Source: Coptodactyla brooksi
Taxonomy: Eukaryota; Arthropoda; Insecta; Coleoptera; Scarabaeidae
Length of the DNA: 32,038 nt
Direction of reading: 5' to 3'
Assembly: GCA_033557675.1 (NCBI GenBank)
Contig: JAWQRM010000078.1
Location: 1-32,038, forward strand
The notes below the pieces were generated by a model. It saw only the letters and a program-made list of their open reading frames with translations. It had not been told where the DNA came from and made no database searches. The position numbers were made by a program, and so were the translations under genes. Numbering within the stretch: position 1 is the first letter of the stretch; every line of letters begins with the position of its first letter. Positions 22,686 to 31,784 of this stretch are shown piece after piece.

Positions 22686-22775
22686 TACAGGATGTTCGGC
22701 TTATTCTAAAAACTACCCAACAGATTTTTAAATGAAACATCCTGTATATTATGATATTTTTGAAGTTCTTATGAG
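22686..22775. repeat. Short TIR-like unit, copy 2
   Basis: It begins TACAGGATGTTCGGC and ends AACATCCTGTATATTATG, then TTTTTGAAGTTCTTATGAGA, parallel to copy 1. Between TACAGG and CCTGTA the two copies are poorly conserved, whereas the flank after CCTGTA is well conserved. This implies duplication of a larger segment or two insertions of one family. Confidence 0.65.
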
Positions 22776-23870
22776 ACTTGAAGGCCACTTTAATTATTAT
22801 ACATCAGTTCTATATCTCACAGTTTGGTTATTACAGATTTTTGGAAGAAGATGACAGGTACGAATGAAAATTTCTTTTACAATTTGTTTTATATTTAAAC
22901 CAGGGGCAAGGTAAGAGAAAGTCATGTACGATGTACATGACTTAATTCTAGTTTAACAGTCAACGAAAGAGTTTTCTTCATAATTCTTGCACCATTTCCA
23001 CCACTTCACGTTGTAAATATTCTCTGTGTTTAAACATTTCTACACATATCCCGTCTTCTTCAATTTTTTAAGTTTTTTATTATTATTTTACACGTCTGTT
23101 GTTTCCATTTAATCTGCCGATTGTATACATATTTCTGTTACATCTTTGTCCACATCCATCTCTTTAATTCTTCTGCTTATCCTCAACAAACAGTCTCTCA
23201 TCATGCAGGTAAACCATGAACCGGAAAAATCCGACATTTTCTATTATTATTTTTTCTAGTATTTTTTATTATATTTTCGATTATTGTTTCTATTACAACG
23301 TATCATATTTTTGAACCATTGCAAACCTCTATAACGATATATTAAACACATTACGAACATATACTAAAACTTGGTGTGTTTTGGAATTTAGAAGACGTAG
23401 CAATTTTTCAGTATTTGTTAATGCAATTCTTAAAAACCGAATAAAATATGGACTATTAACAAAAGATAAAATAATTATAGAATAACATTTTGCCTAGTTA
23501 ACACCGTTACAGCTGTGTCTATTGTAGCTATTGTAGATAGCAAACTAAAAACTATTCGTGCCAAATCACGGATAAACATAGCCATGGTTTGTTATTCTCT
23601 CGCTACAGACTTTAGGCAATCAGAAAAGAGCAGTGGCTTATGTCACTCCTTTTAGCCAGCCAACTGAGCTATATTTATCTTCACACGTTTGTCAGCGAAA
23701 TTCACGCTGTTTTTGTTTACATGCTGTATTTCGAAAAGTTCAAATCGCACAGCTCAACTATCTTACACATAAATTCCAACCTAAATTGACAGATAATTGT
23801 GGGGTCATTAAAAGCAATTCAATTACCTGCAGCAATTGAGTGTTACCAACTACATAATTACTGTGCTTAC

Positions 23871-24165
23871 CGTTACTTCGGAAGCAGTTTTAACTTCAAC
23901 CAAGAACCTCGTCCTTGTGCCAACCTTCACCGAGAGATCATTGAGTCGTCTCAGGAAGGCGGGCGGTTGGTCTTCCTCTCCTCCGTCAGGACTCGTTACT
24001 CTTAACTCCAGATCCCTCGAGGTGGTTCCTGCCGAGGTCCTGGCGCTAAGACTGTAGATACCGGAGTCCTCTTTTTTTATTCCATCGAGAACTAGCTGCA
24101 CTATGTTTTTATCGACTTGCTGTCGGTGGCGGGGTTCTGGTATGAAAGGTTCGCCATCTTTCGAC
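23871..24165 (-). CDS. Exon: end of one Ig domain and start of the next
   Basis: The exon is 295 bp, the most upstream coding exon I can find. Acceptor TTTTTAG|G (phase 2) leads into SKDGEPFIPEPRHRQQVDKN, then LVLDGIKKEDSGIYSLSA, the second half of an Ig domain with D-S-G-I-Y, but with serine where the F-strand cysteine is usual. After a short acidic linker (SPDGGEEDQ) comes PPAFLRRLNDLSVKVGTRTR, the start of the next Ig, ending at donor ACG|GTAAGC, phase 0. The first half of the earlier Ig must lie in an exon to the right of the window or be missed. Phase 2 would let a TG+G tryptophan codon form at the junction (W-SKDG), as expected for an Ig C strand. Confidence 0.9.
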
Positions 24166-24597
24166 CTAAAAATGTCAGAAAAATGATATATTAGCAACTA
24201 ATATTATTGTGACTACTTTAACTTTATCCGCTTTATCCTCTCTAATAATACGGTAAATGGAAAACATCCGATTGCAACAAAGAGAAATTACCAGTTTTGA
24301 TAGCCAGAAACCAACTCAAAAAGAACAGACGAAAAAATGCAAGAATGACCTGACTTCAGCAGATATATAATTGATGGTGTTTGAAAAGTAGTAAAAAGTA
24401 TCGGAATGTTGCTGATAATTGAATTTATAGCCAATAAATATATCACAAACATCCATCGGTTTTAGTATAAACTGTTGTAGTATTTACCAACCCAATAATT
24501 AATATAATAATACACATTAATTGTAAATTACCATGGGTTAATATAGATAGTGTAAAAGTGACTAGTTTATAATGAAAGAAGATCGAGCATTTTTTAG

Positions 24598-24812
24598 TCC
24601 AGTAAAAAATAAAAAAGTAATAATCAGATAAAAAATCTATTGTGGTTAAACTTCCCATTTATAAGTACCTTTTATAACCCTTTAACGACATTAAATGTGA
24701 TGGTCAGGTCACCAACAAACCAAAGGAGAAATGACGGAAGGGCTGAGCAGGGTGATACTAAACAAAAATATTTATTCGTAAATAGGTTTAACCATGAAAT
24801 AATAATTTCAAT
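24598..24812 (-). repeat. Interspersed repeat, left copy of an inverted pair
   Basis: The reverse complement of this stretch matches 26889-27053. Shared strings include ATTTTTGTTTAGTATCACC, CTTCCGTCATT, CCTTTGGT-TGTTGGTGACC and CACATTTAATGTCGTTAAAG, then GGGTTATAAAAG. There are small indels, so the copies are old. The unit is not obviously protein-coding. The pair encloses the Penelope-like remnant. Confidence 0.8.
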
Positions 24813-24824
24813 GGCCTTGATATG

Positions 24825-25065
24825 TATTTTATTTTTCTACCTGACCGATTTCGGTCTTTTGACAAGACCATCTTCAGAGGTTCCAGATAATTAAAATAAA
24901 CAATATGAGTTACAATGCAATTTACAATATGATAAGAATAAACAATATAAGTTATAATGCAATACATTTATTCTCTAAAAAGTATTCCAATGTCATACTT
25001 AAAATAAAATAAAATGAAATAAAATAAATACTTAAAATATAACATTTTAAAAGATTGTTAAAATT
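24825..25065 (-). repeat. Left inverted terminal repeat of Penelope-like remnant
   Basis: About 240 bp are the reverse complement of 25985-26242, with only small differences, from TATTTTATTTTTC at the outer edge to GATTGTTAAAATT at the inner edge. It includes the hammerhead-like core at 24839-24881 and a TAAAA-rich simple tract near 25005-25030. Penelope-like elements often carry terminal repeats in inverted orientation, which fits the GIY-YIG frame lying between the two arms. Confidence 0.8.
24839..24881 (-). ncRNA. Hammerhead-ribozyme-like motif, left arm
   Basis: On the minus strand: stem I strand ACCT, core CTGAAGA, one extra T, stem II GGTCTT/AAGACC with a GTCA-type loop, GAAA, a minimal stem III (AT-CG-GT), GTC, and the stem I partner AGGT. 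This is the order of conserved parts of a type I hammerhead (CUGANGA, GAAA, NUH). Stem III is extremely short, as known for hammerheads of Penelope-like elements. The extra U after CUGAAGA is unusual. Activity is not shown. Confidence 0.5.
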
Positions 25066-25646
25066 TTTGTAATATAAAATACAAGCATATGAATTAAAAT
25101 ATAAATTAAAATATAGATTAAAACCATCATGGTTTATGGTTTACGGTATCCTCTGGTACCATGTTATCTCAACAAATATATCAATGTAAAGTGTGAAAGT
25201 TGAATACTTACTCGTCAATTTTATTTATACAGGACACCACAATCACATGTAGAAGTAGTGGTGATTTTGTAACAATGACCAAAAACCAGGAAAATCGTGA
25301 ATAAAAGAATTTATTTGTTGACCTGCAAGTTACCTTGTGAATCAGACGTCAAAACTCCATTGCAGGAAGATATTTATGTATTAGTGTATATCAAATGTTG
25401 GAAACAAATGTTGGTTACAGCGAGAACGAGTTTTGGGAGACACAAAAAGATGAAAATATTATTTTCTCTGGTGAAAAGGAGAGATGGCAAATTTAATGCG
25501 AATATATTTTCAATAACTGTAAGGATTAATATTAAGGTGATTTTCTTTATATGAATATTTTGTTAAAAGGGTTTCTTAGGAAATTATAAATATGTGTAGT
25601 TTGAGTGTTTATTTGCTCATTTAGGCATCTTATGTGTGGTCTAGTT

Positions 25647-25970
25647 TTAATTAATCTCTTCAAACTCGTGATTGGTAAACATTAAGTGTTTACCAAAATT
25701 TGATTTTTCATTCATTTTGTGGTCCTTTAATCGCTTTCTTATGCTTCTACCTGTTTCTCCTATATAGAAGGCATTACACGTTTTGCACTGGAGTTCGTAT
25801 ACTCCGCTTTTATCCATATAATTTATTTTGTCTATTGAAGTATTTAAAATATTTTTCAAAGTTTTGTTTGTTTTAAACATTGCTTTTATATTAAATTTAT
25901 GTAGGATTCTTTTGATTCTAATTCTATTGAGATATTGCCTTGGTAAGTGAATTTTCTTTATATTGGATGT
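25647..25970 (-). pseudogene. Penelope-like element remnant: GIY-YIG endonuclease tail
   Basis: The open frame starts after a TGA at 25973-25971 and ends TAA at 25649-25647. It reads LPRQYLNRIRIKRILHKFNI, then MFKTNKTLKNILN, then DKSGVYELQCKTCNAFYIGE, TGRSIRKRLKDH and the end HEFEEIN. GVY (25805-25797) and YIG (25766-25758) are the two halves of a GIY-YIG nuclease signature, with the CxxC between them and R-S-x-x-x-R-x-K-x-H after. In the family this domain lies C-terminal to a reverse transcriptase; here the reverse transcriptase is missing, so the copy is 5'-truncated and dead. The frame lies between inverted terminal repeats. Confidence 0.85.
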
Positions 25971-25984
25971 TCATGTGATTGTTC

Positions 25985-26242
25985 AATTTTAACAATCTTT
26001 TAAAATGTTGTGTTTTAAGTCTTTATTTTATTTCATTCTATTTTATTTTAAGTATGACATTGCAATACTTTTTAGACAATAAATTCAAACAGTATTGCAT
26101 TATAACTCATTGTTTTTTCTTATCATATTGTAAATTACGTTGTAACTCATATTATTACATGTATTGTTTATTTTAGATATCTGGAATCTCTGAAGATGGT
26201 CTTGTAAAAAGACCGAAACTGGTCAGGTTGAAAAATAAAATA
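25985..26242 (+). repeat. Right inverted terminal repeat of Penelope-like remnant
   Basis: This is the counterpart of 24825-25065 in reverse complement. It begins AATTTTAACAATCTTTTAAA and ends GGTTGAAAAATAAAATA. It contains the TTTTA-rich tract and a hammerhead-like core. The two arms differ by scattered substitutions and by about 17 bp in length, so they are not a fresh duplication. Confidence 0.8.
26185..26229 (+). ncRNA. Hammerhead-ribozyme-like motif, right arm
   Basis: On the plus strand: stem I AATCT, core CTGAAGA, one extra T, stem II GGTCTT/AAGACC with loop GTAAA, GAAAC, a 2-nt loop, GTC, then AGGTT. AATCT and AGGTT pair along all five positions (one G-U). In the left arm the stem I strands are ACCT and AGGT, so both copies keep pairing. 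The GUC before stem I would be the cleavage triplet. One extra U separates CUGAAGA from stem II in both copies. Confidence 0.55.
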
Positions 26243-26774
26243 TCCTGAATACAGGTATACAGGTAGTGAAGGATATCGTCTTTCTTGACACTTTATATTT
26301 ATAAGAGGGTCCTTTGTTGCCAGTAGTTCATGTCGTAAAAGCCACTTCCAAATGAGAAGACTACACATTATTTTGTCAAGTAATGATATGAACAAAATAG
26401 AAAATAATCAATATACTACGGAAAAAAACAATTATTACAAATAAAGTATCTTAAATAATATTTAATAAAATAACTTACAGACCAAAATAAATAACGTTAT
26501 AGAAAATGTGCAAACAGAAATTCGTTTTGCCCAATACATTTGACAACTCTTTTTCTTAAATTGCTTACGGTACGTACGGTAACTCGAGGAGAGGAATTTG
26601 TTCAAATAGTATTATTAATAGTATTATCTTTATTAACCTATAATAATTTACAATTATGTATATACATAATTATTTATATATATATATAATAGCATTTCGA
26701 CATAAATATTTTTGTTTATCGTTCGGAATACGAACAGGTCATACTAGAGGAAAATTTTCCAAAGAGCGGAAGGC
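26243..26774. other. Unannotated spacer between two repeats
   Basis: AT-rich sequence with a short TA tract near 26655-26690 and nothing gene-like. It is present only in the right arm of the nested inverted structure; the equivalent spacer on the left is only 12-45 bp, so this stretch may be a later insertion. Confidence 0.5.
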
Positions 26775-26845
26775 CCCTGCATAACTCAGTGGCAAGAGCG
26801 TTTGGCGTGAAACCAAAGGTCGCAGATTCGAATCCTGCTCAGTGG
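26775..26845 (+). tRNA. tRNA-like sequence, probably a SINE head or tRNA pseudogene
   Basis: An A-box-like TAACTCAGTGG at 26782-26792 and a B-box-like GATTCGAATCC at 26825-26835 lie at normal tRNA spacing. The anticodon arm TTTGG-CGTGAAA-CCAAA pairs perfectly, with TGA at the anticodon position. The T arm GCAGA-TTCGAAT-CCTGC pairs four of five. Position 33 is G instead of T and the acceptor stem hardly pairs, so this is not a working tRNA. It precedes, on the same strand, the repeat at 26889, which suggests a tRNA-derived SINE. Confidence 0.6.
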
Positions 26846-26888
26846 TCTAAATTTTTCTCTTGGTTAATTGAAGTAATTAATTACTCAA

Positions 26889-27053
26889 TATTTTTGTTTA
26901 GTATCACCATGCAGGAAGGAGTGACTTCCGTCATTAATCCTTTGGTATGTTGGTGACCTGTCCATCACATTTAATGTCGTTAAAGGGTTATAAAAGATAC
27001 TCATAAATGGGAAAGTCTAAGCACAATAGGTTTTTATCTCATTATTACTTTTT
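26889..27053 (+). repeat. Interspersed repeat, right copy of an inverted pair
   Basis: It matches the reverse complement of 24598-24780 over most of its length (see the left copy for shared strings). The tRNA-like head lies 44 bp upstream on the same strand. The left copy does not have that head, so it would be a 5'-truncated copy if this is a SINE family. Confidence 0.8.
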
Positions 27054-28325
27054 GCATTACGTGAAAATACTTATAGTTGAATTTGTCTTCTGATATCAAT
27101 GGAACCACTGGAAATTAGAATAATATTTTAATCGATGATTCAAAATACTAGTATTTATCATAATGTATTTAAATGCCATATGAATAGTTTTAAATGGATT
27201 ACAATAAGTTCTATTTGTCTAACCAATAGTTTCGAAAGCACTAAATTCATTGGAACAAACCTGCATACATTCTGGAGTTTAGGGTGCAACTTCTCAGTAA
27301 AACGCCACATTGCACTTCCCCAGTAACACACAAAGCTCACTATATACCACCAAAAGACAAATTATTTGACAATTAAATGTCAGTTATTATCAACAAAGCA
27401 AACGTAGTGATAATTATTATTTACTTAATAATTGACAAATGTAGCGCTAAAAATTGAATGGATATGCTACCTCACAACACTGGCTTATAATATCTGCATT
27501 AAACTATAAACGTATACCTGCCATTCCTGGCCGCTGTAATCTAAAAATACCGCTTAATTTGGTTAATGAATTTATGCATTAATTTAAGACAGAAATAGAT
27601 ACAGCTTTGAACCTTCGGCAAGAACTAAGCCAAGAATTTTTACACATCATTGATTACGACAAATCGACCGCATTCTTGCACATAGGTTTGTAGCCAATAT
27701 AAATAACTATTGGAACTAGCTCGCTTTCCGCATTGACGGCCATTAAATCTGTGTTCTACATGAGGAAATTTTACTGTTGCTTTGTGCCTAATGTAATAGG
27801 TAATTTGTGCTAACATAAAATTTATTTTTGCTTGTAAGCTAAAACGTATCAGGAATGTTGCCAGTTCATAGAAAACAATTTGCTGAAGTATTTGAGTAAT
27901 GTTGTACAAATATGAAAGGAAAGTACTAAAACTAATTTACCACTGGAGGCTATACTATCAAGTATAGCCTGCAGTACGTTTAGATGTATTTTAGTGTTTA
28001 ATGTGCAATGAAACAAATAAAATATTCCAAAGATATATAATGCATAATACATATCAAATGAAATTATTAGTGTATAACACTTTGCCAGCTTGGAGAAGTG
28101 ATTTTATTTCAACTATTAAAGCATTATTATTTCTTCTTGAAAAAACAAGAAGCAAAACGAATGAAGAATATATATTTTATAAGAGGTTCTGCTAAAAATT
28201 TGTTTGTATTTAAATACGAATATTGGCTTAATTAAATTAACAACATCATTAACTGTAAGTACAACCTGCAACCCTACAGACAATCCTTCGATATAACATA
28301 AAATCAAATTCATTTTCAGGGGAAA
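27054..28325. other. No recognisable gene; AT-rich spacer
   Basis: Open frames here are short and lack domain-like composition. The only structure I see is the hairpin at 27947-27970. Confidence 0.55.
27947..27970. repeat. 10-bp perfect hairpin
   Basis: The arms AGGCTATACT and AGTATAGCCT are exact reverse complements around a 4-nt loop ATCA. Confidence 0.8.
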
Positions 28326-28366
28326 AATATTTTCACGTCAAAATTTTTTGGACGTGAAAAAATATT
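28326..28366. repeat. Fold-back at the broken end of the piggyBac remnant
   Basis: AATATTTTCACGTC (28326-28339) is the reverse complement of GACGTGAAAAAATATT (28351-28366), apart from two extra A residues. The right arm is transposase coding sequence (minus strand, the residues around FFTS), and recognisable transposase ends in the loop. The left arm therefore looks like a copied and inverted piece. Confidence 0.75.
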
Positions 28367-28685
28367 CACATGTAACATTTTGCCCCTCGCGTTCATGTGC
28401 TGGGTCTAAAACTACTATCATCCCGTATAAACTAGAGTTTTCATAGAGTAGGAACTACCACTGTCACAAAGACTTCACATTTTGATGCCATATTTTGCTG
28501 GTTTGCTAAGAATATACTGTTTGAAAGGACAGCGTCCTCTGAAACCAACAAGTTGTTCGTCAACAGTAAAATAATAAGAGAATGAACATTTTAAAAATCA
28601 CTGTATAGGTTCAAACAATTCTGTAATTTGTGGTCACCAAGATCCCTGAACTTGAAAAAGCAATAAAACTTTGATGGACATTTGT
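28340..28685 (-). pseudogene. piggyBac-like transposase remnant
   Basis: The minus strand encodes VDEQLVGFRGRCPFKQYIL, then SKPAKYGIKM, the diagnostic block around a catalytic aspartate of piggyBac (PGBD) transposases. It continues, after an in-frame TGA where the family has tryptophan, with SLCDSGSSYSMKTLVYTG, and after more stops with IVVLDPAHEREGQNVTCEYF and FTSK, matching the 'HNVTxDNFFTS' block with its second aspartate position changed to glutamate. Upstream, frameshifted pieces such as FYCFFKFRDLGDHKLQNCLN resemble the preceding family region. Stops, frameshifts and the missing C-terminus make it inactive. Confidence 0.85.
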
Positions 28686-31600
28686 TTTCTTATATGGCAT
28701 TCCAAATTTTACTGCCTTGAAGTTATTTCAGCAATTCTAGAATTATTTTAAGTCAGCTGTTGTGCGGATACCTTACTGAACTAGGGGCCCAAATAACACA
28801 ATAGTAAACCAAACTCGTAACCGCTTTTAAAGTTATTCTAAACAGTTACTGAGGTTTCTGTACGAATTATCCATCGACGTTTTGGAATTCCGCCAAAAAC
28901 TATCCGCCATGATTACAAGATTTTCTAATTGTGTTACCAGGGTTATTTTTATACCTCCTTCCATCTTTTATATTATCGCGTATTTTTAAATATCTGGCCT
29001 AATTCACGAATGTGTAACGCGGCACATGCAGATTTCGAGATCAAGATCAAATAGCTGCGAAATGGACCACTGCCAGGTAGGCGCACCTACTTATGAAAGA
29101 AAAAAACAGCTTACGTCAATGTGTTACTAGCGCGAAAATTAGAGAGAAATACAAATGCATGTATTACCTCCACAGAGCCTATTAATACCATTGCATTAGC
29201 GTGTGGAGCACTGGGCCACTGTAATCGTCTTGACAGGAGCCAAGACATGTGAGGTCTTTTCGATTTTTTTATAGGACTGACATACTGCAGAATGATTCAG
29301 AGGAAGCACAAATTGAGCAGTGATTAGATTAGAAATTTAGACTATTATCCGAACTTTAAGAAATTTAAATGATTATGTGTTTTATATTTCCTGTTCCTTC
29401 ATTGAAGAGTACTATTTTTTTTATTTTTTGTCGACACGTTTTAGCTTTTGTTATTTTTAAAGACACATGTCGAATGTGTCGAATGCGTTCTTTCACATTC
29501 GAATGAAAGAACGGGAAATACTAAACTCATAATATGCAAGACGAAACAAGGAAGAAAACATGTACATATTAATTTAAATAATGTTTATCAAGAAATTGTC
29601 TTGATATTCTATTTAACCAACTTAGAGAAGCCCCTTATTTCGAAACATTATAATTTCATGATGATGTTTTAAGTAAAGTTCCGTTTTACCAATTCTGCTA
29701 TCGGCATTAGTACATTTGGATTAATACAGCATTATCAAGAAACAAGAAACCACCATTTTTAAGATCAATGCGATATAAATGTGGAAATACGTTGGAGATA
29801 TGTAGATCATTTCATTGAATTGTATGTTCAGCATGGGCATTTAACGTCACATGATTCTGGATCTGGTCGTTACAGCATTAGAATATTTGTTAAGAAATAC
29901 TTTAAACTGATGTAGATAAAAAGAACGTATGTTTATCTACAAGAACCAATATAATAATTAGATAGGAGTAACTTTACCATGGTTTTTAGAAAGTAACGGG
30001 TAAAGCATATAATAACTGAATATAATCTGACAACAGAGCATAGTATTTTTATACTGGTAGTTAAAACTCTAAGTTTATATATACACATATATAATATTGT
30101 TCTTCGTTGAGGTGTTGAGGTAAGGTTTACCTTTAGTTATCTCGGTTTATAAATTTTCACAATTTTTTCACAAGCTGGTAACAACCAACTATCTGTCAAT
30201 TCCAGTGTGACATACATATTTCATTTGTCTGTTGCCACTCATCCTAACCATAAGATCAAATCACTAATTTCGTCTATTCTGCTCTCTAGTAAAAGGTTGA
30301 AGTTAAAGTGGTTAAAATATATAAAGAGATCTGGACGCCAAAGGAAAGATATGAATGCTAATCTGTAGAGCAGATAATACCTTACTTTCTCGTTGTTCCA
30401 ACAATGTTTCCAGCTTTAAGGACTGGTCCAAGATTTGAAGGATGTAAGTAAAGACGAAAATAGAATATTAGACGAGATGGAGAAAATTTGCTAAAGAAGG
30501 GAAAAGAGAGAGAAAGAGAGATAATGGTTTCAGTAAATAAATCAGTGAATAAATTTTTTATTCGAATCAATTATTGCTGCTCCCATGCGATGAGTCGCCA
30601 CTCGATCAAAGAATTCACACACGTTTGTTGCATAACAGTACTATAAAAATAAGCCTGCACTGCTTGTATGCCTAAAATGAATAGTTTCTGGCGATATGTA
30701 TAAAATGCATCGTTATGCATTTATGCTCAAAATGTTTAAATAATCTCTTCAAGCTATATGAATAAAAGTCACTAAAGATCACTAAAGATATTTTTGATGT
30801 GCAGAAGACTCGGGATACTAACGAGTAGTGGGGAAAGATTTAGAAGTCCATCTGTCTTCGTTGCCAAAACTTGTGACGCAAGAAATCGATAAAATAACTG
30901 AAAAAAACTGGCTCCTAAATAACATCTCCTCACAGTGTTACAAATTTAGCTATTGGGGAAAAACTGGGACACAATCATTAAAAAGTATAATTAAAAGGAT
31001 CCGTTAATTGAAAAGATCATTAATATGCAAACCACCTGTGACTCAAAAAAAGAATTTGCAGGTATATTTCTGATCATGATCGATTCATGATTCAAAGATA
31101 TGGAACAATTTCGAAATTAAACATTGCAAAATACGTTTGAACAGAACTACGCTCTAGTTTCGAGAGATAAAGGATATGAGATCGAATCCTGACTAATTGT
31201 AGCTTTTAGCATTACAAATTCATGTGATCGTGCCTGTAATTTATTTATAACAGGCAAAGCCATAAATAAGAGATGTTTCGCACACTTTGATTGCATTATT
31301 TGTGTTATTTAATCTAGAATTATTTTTTAAAACGAATTGTAATTGTTATTATAAGGCATAATAAAACAAAATTTATTTATAAAATCAATAATTGCGTTAT
31401 CAATTATCTTGTCATTTTCTCTACCAGGTCAAAAAGTATAGACACAGGTACAGGGCCGGGATCGTTATTAAATATTTTATTTTTATTTTTTTAAATTTTT
31501 AGGCTTTCCGCTGCGTCAAGTTCATTATTTGTATTAACTTAAAGTTTATGGTTTGGAACCTTTGGCTTTGTCACAAAGTAAACATGAAGTCACCACTACG

Positions 31601-31784
31601 CCAAAATTTGAAGAGAGGATGATTCTTAATTGGTTTTTCCCAACCAATAGGAGACCAATTAAGCGTTTCCTTACCTTATCCCCACTACTATGCTACTATG
31701 CTAGTGTTATCTAGCCTAAGGATACAGAGCCCTTGACCCTACCCTTTACAACTGCCAACCCGTCGAGCGTGTCCTCCAAATTTA
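28686..31784. other. No recognisable gene; AT-rich, probably old repeat debris
   Basis: No frame of convincing protein composition, no RNA gene and no terminal repeats were identified. Minor features are a hairpin at 29486-29513, a TA-rich tract near 30076-30095 and a GA tract near 30505-30522. The last 350 bp (about 31430-31784) could be the 3' flank of the GIY-YIG element that follows. Confidence 0.5.
29486..29513. repeat. 10-bp perfect hairpin
   Basis: CGTTCTTTCA and TGAAAGAACG are exact reverse complements around CATTCGAA. It is preceded by two direct copies of TGTCGAATG at about 29468-29484. Confidence 0.8.

Larger units (their letters stand above)
18557..23870 (-). other. 5.3 kb intron with repeats, no exon seen
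   Basis: Exons on either side join at phase 0 in the middle of an Ig domain, so no coding exon is needed between them. The sequence is AT-rich. Apart from the palindromes, microsatellites, duplicated unit and piggyBac-like end listed separately, I see no gene, no long open frame of protein-like composition and no RNA gene. Segments 18670-19860, 19912-21620, 21652-21960, 22112-22390 and 22780-23860 contain nothing I can identify. A tRNA A-box-like string on the minus strand near 23650-23675 has no matching B box. Confidence 0.75.

Noticed and set aside
23640..23685. tRNA A-box-like TAGCTCAGTTGGC on the minus strand
   Set aside because: No B box or T arm follows at tRNA distance, so it is not a tRNA and not a clear SINE.
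27135..27345. Overlapping short open frames of about 60 residues on both strands
   Set aside because: Stop-free by chance in AT-rich DNA; no protein-like periodicity, no splice context with the Ig gene and no recognisable domain.
30382..30570. 62-residue minus-strand frame rich in serine, leucine and phenylalanine
   Set aside because: It is partly the reverse of a GA-rich simple tract and shows no other coding sign.
31150..31200. B-box-like GATCGAATCCTG on the plus strand
   Set aside because: No matching A box or clover-leaf arms upstream at the right spacing.
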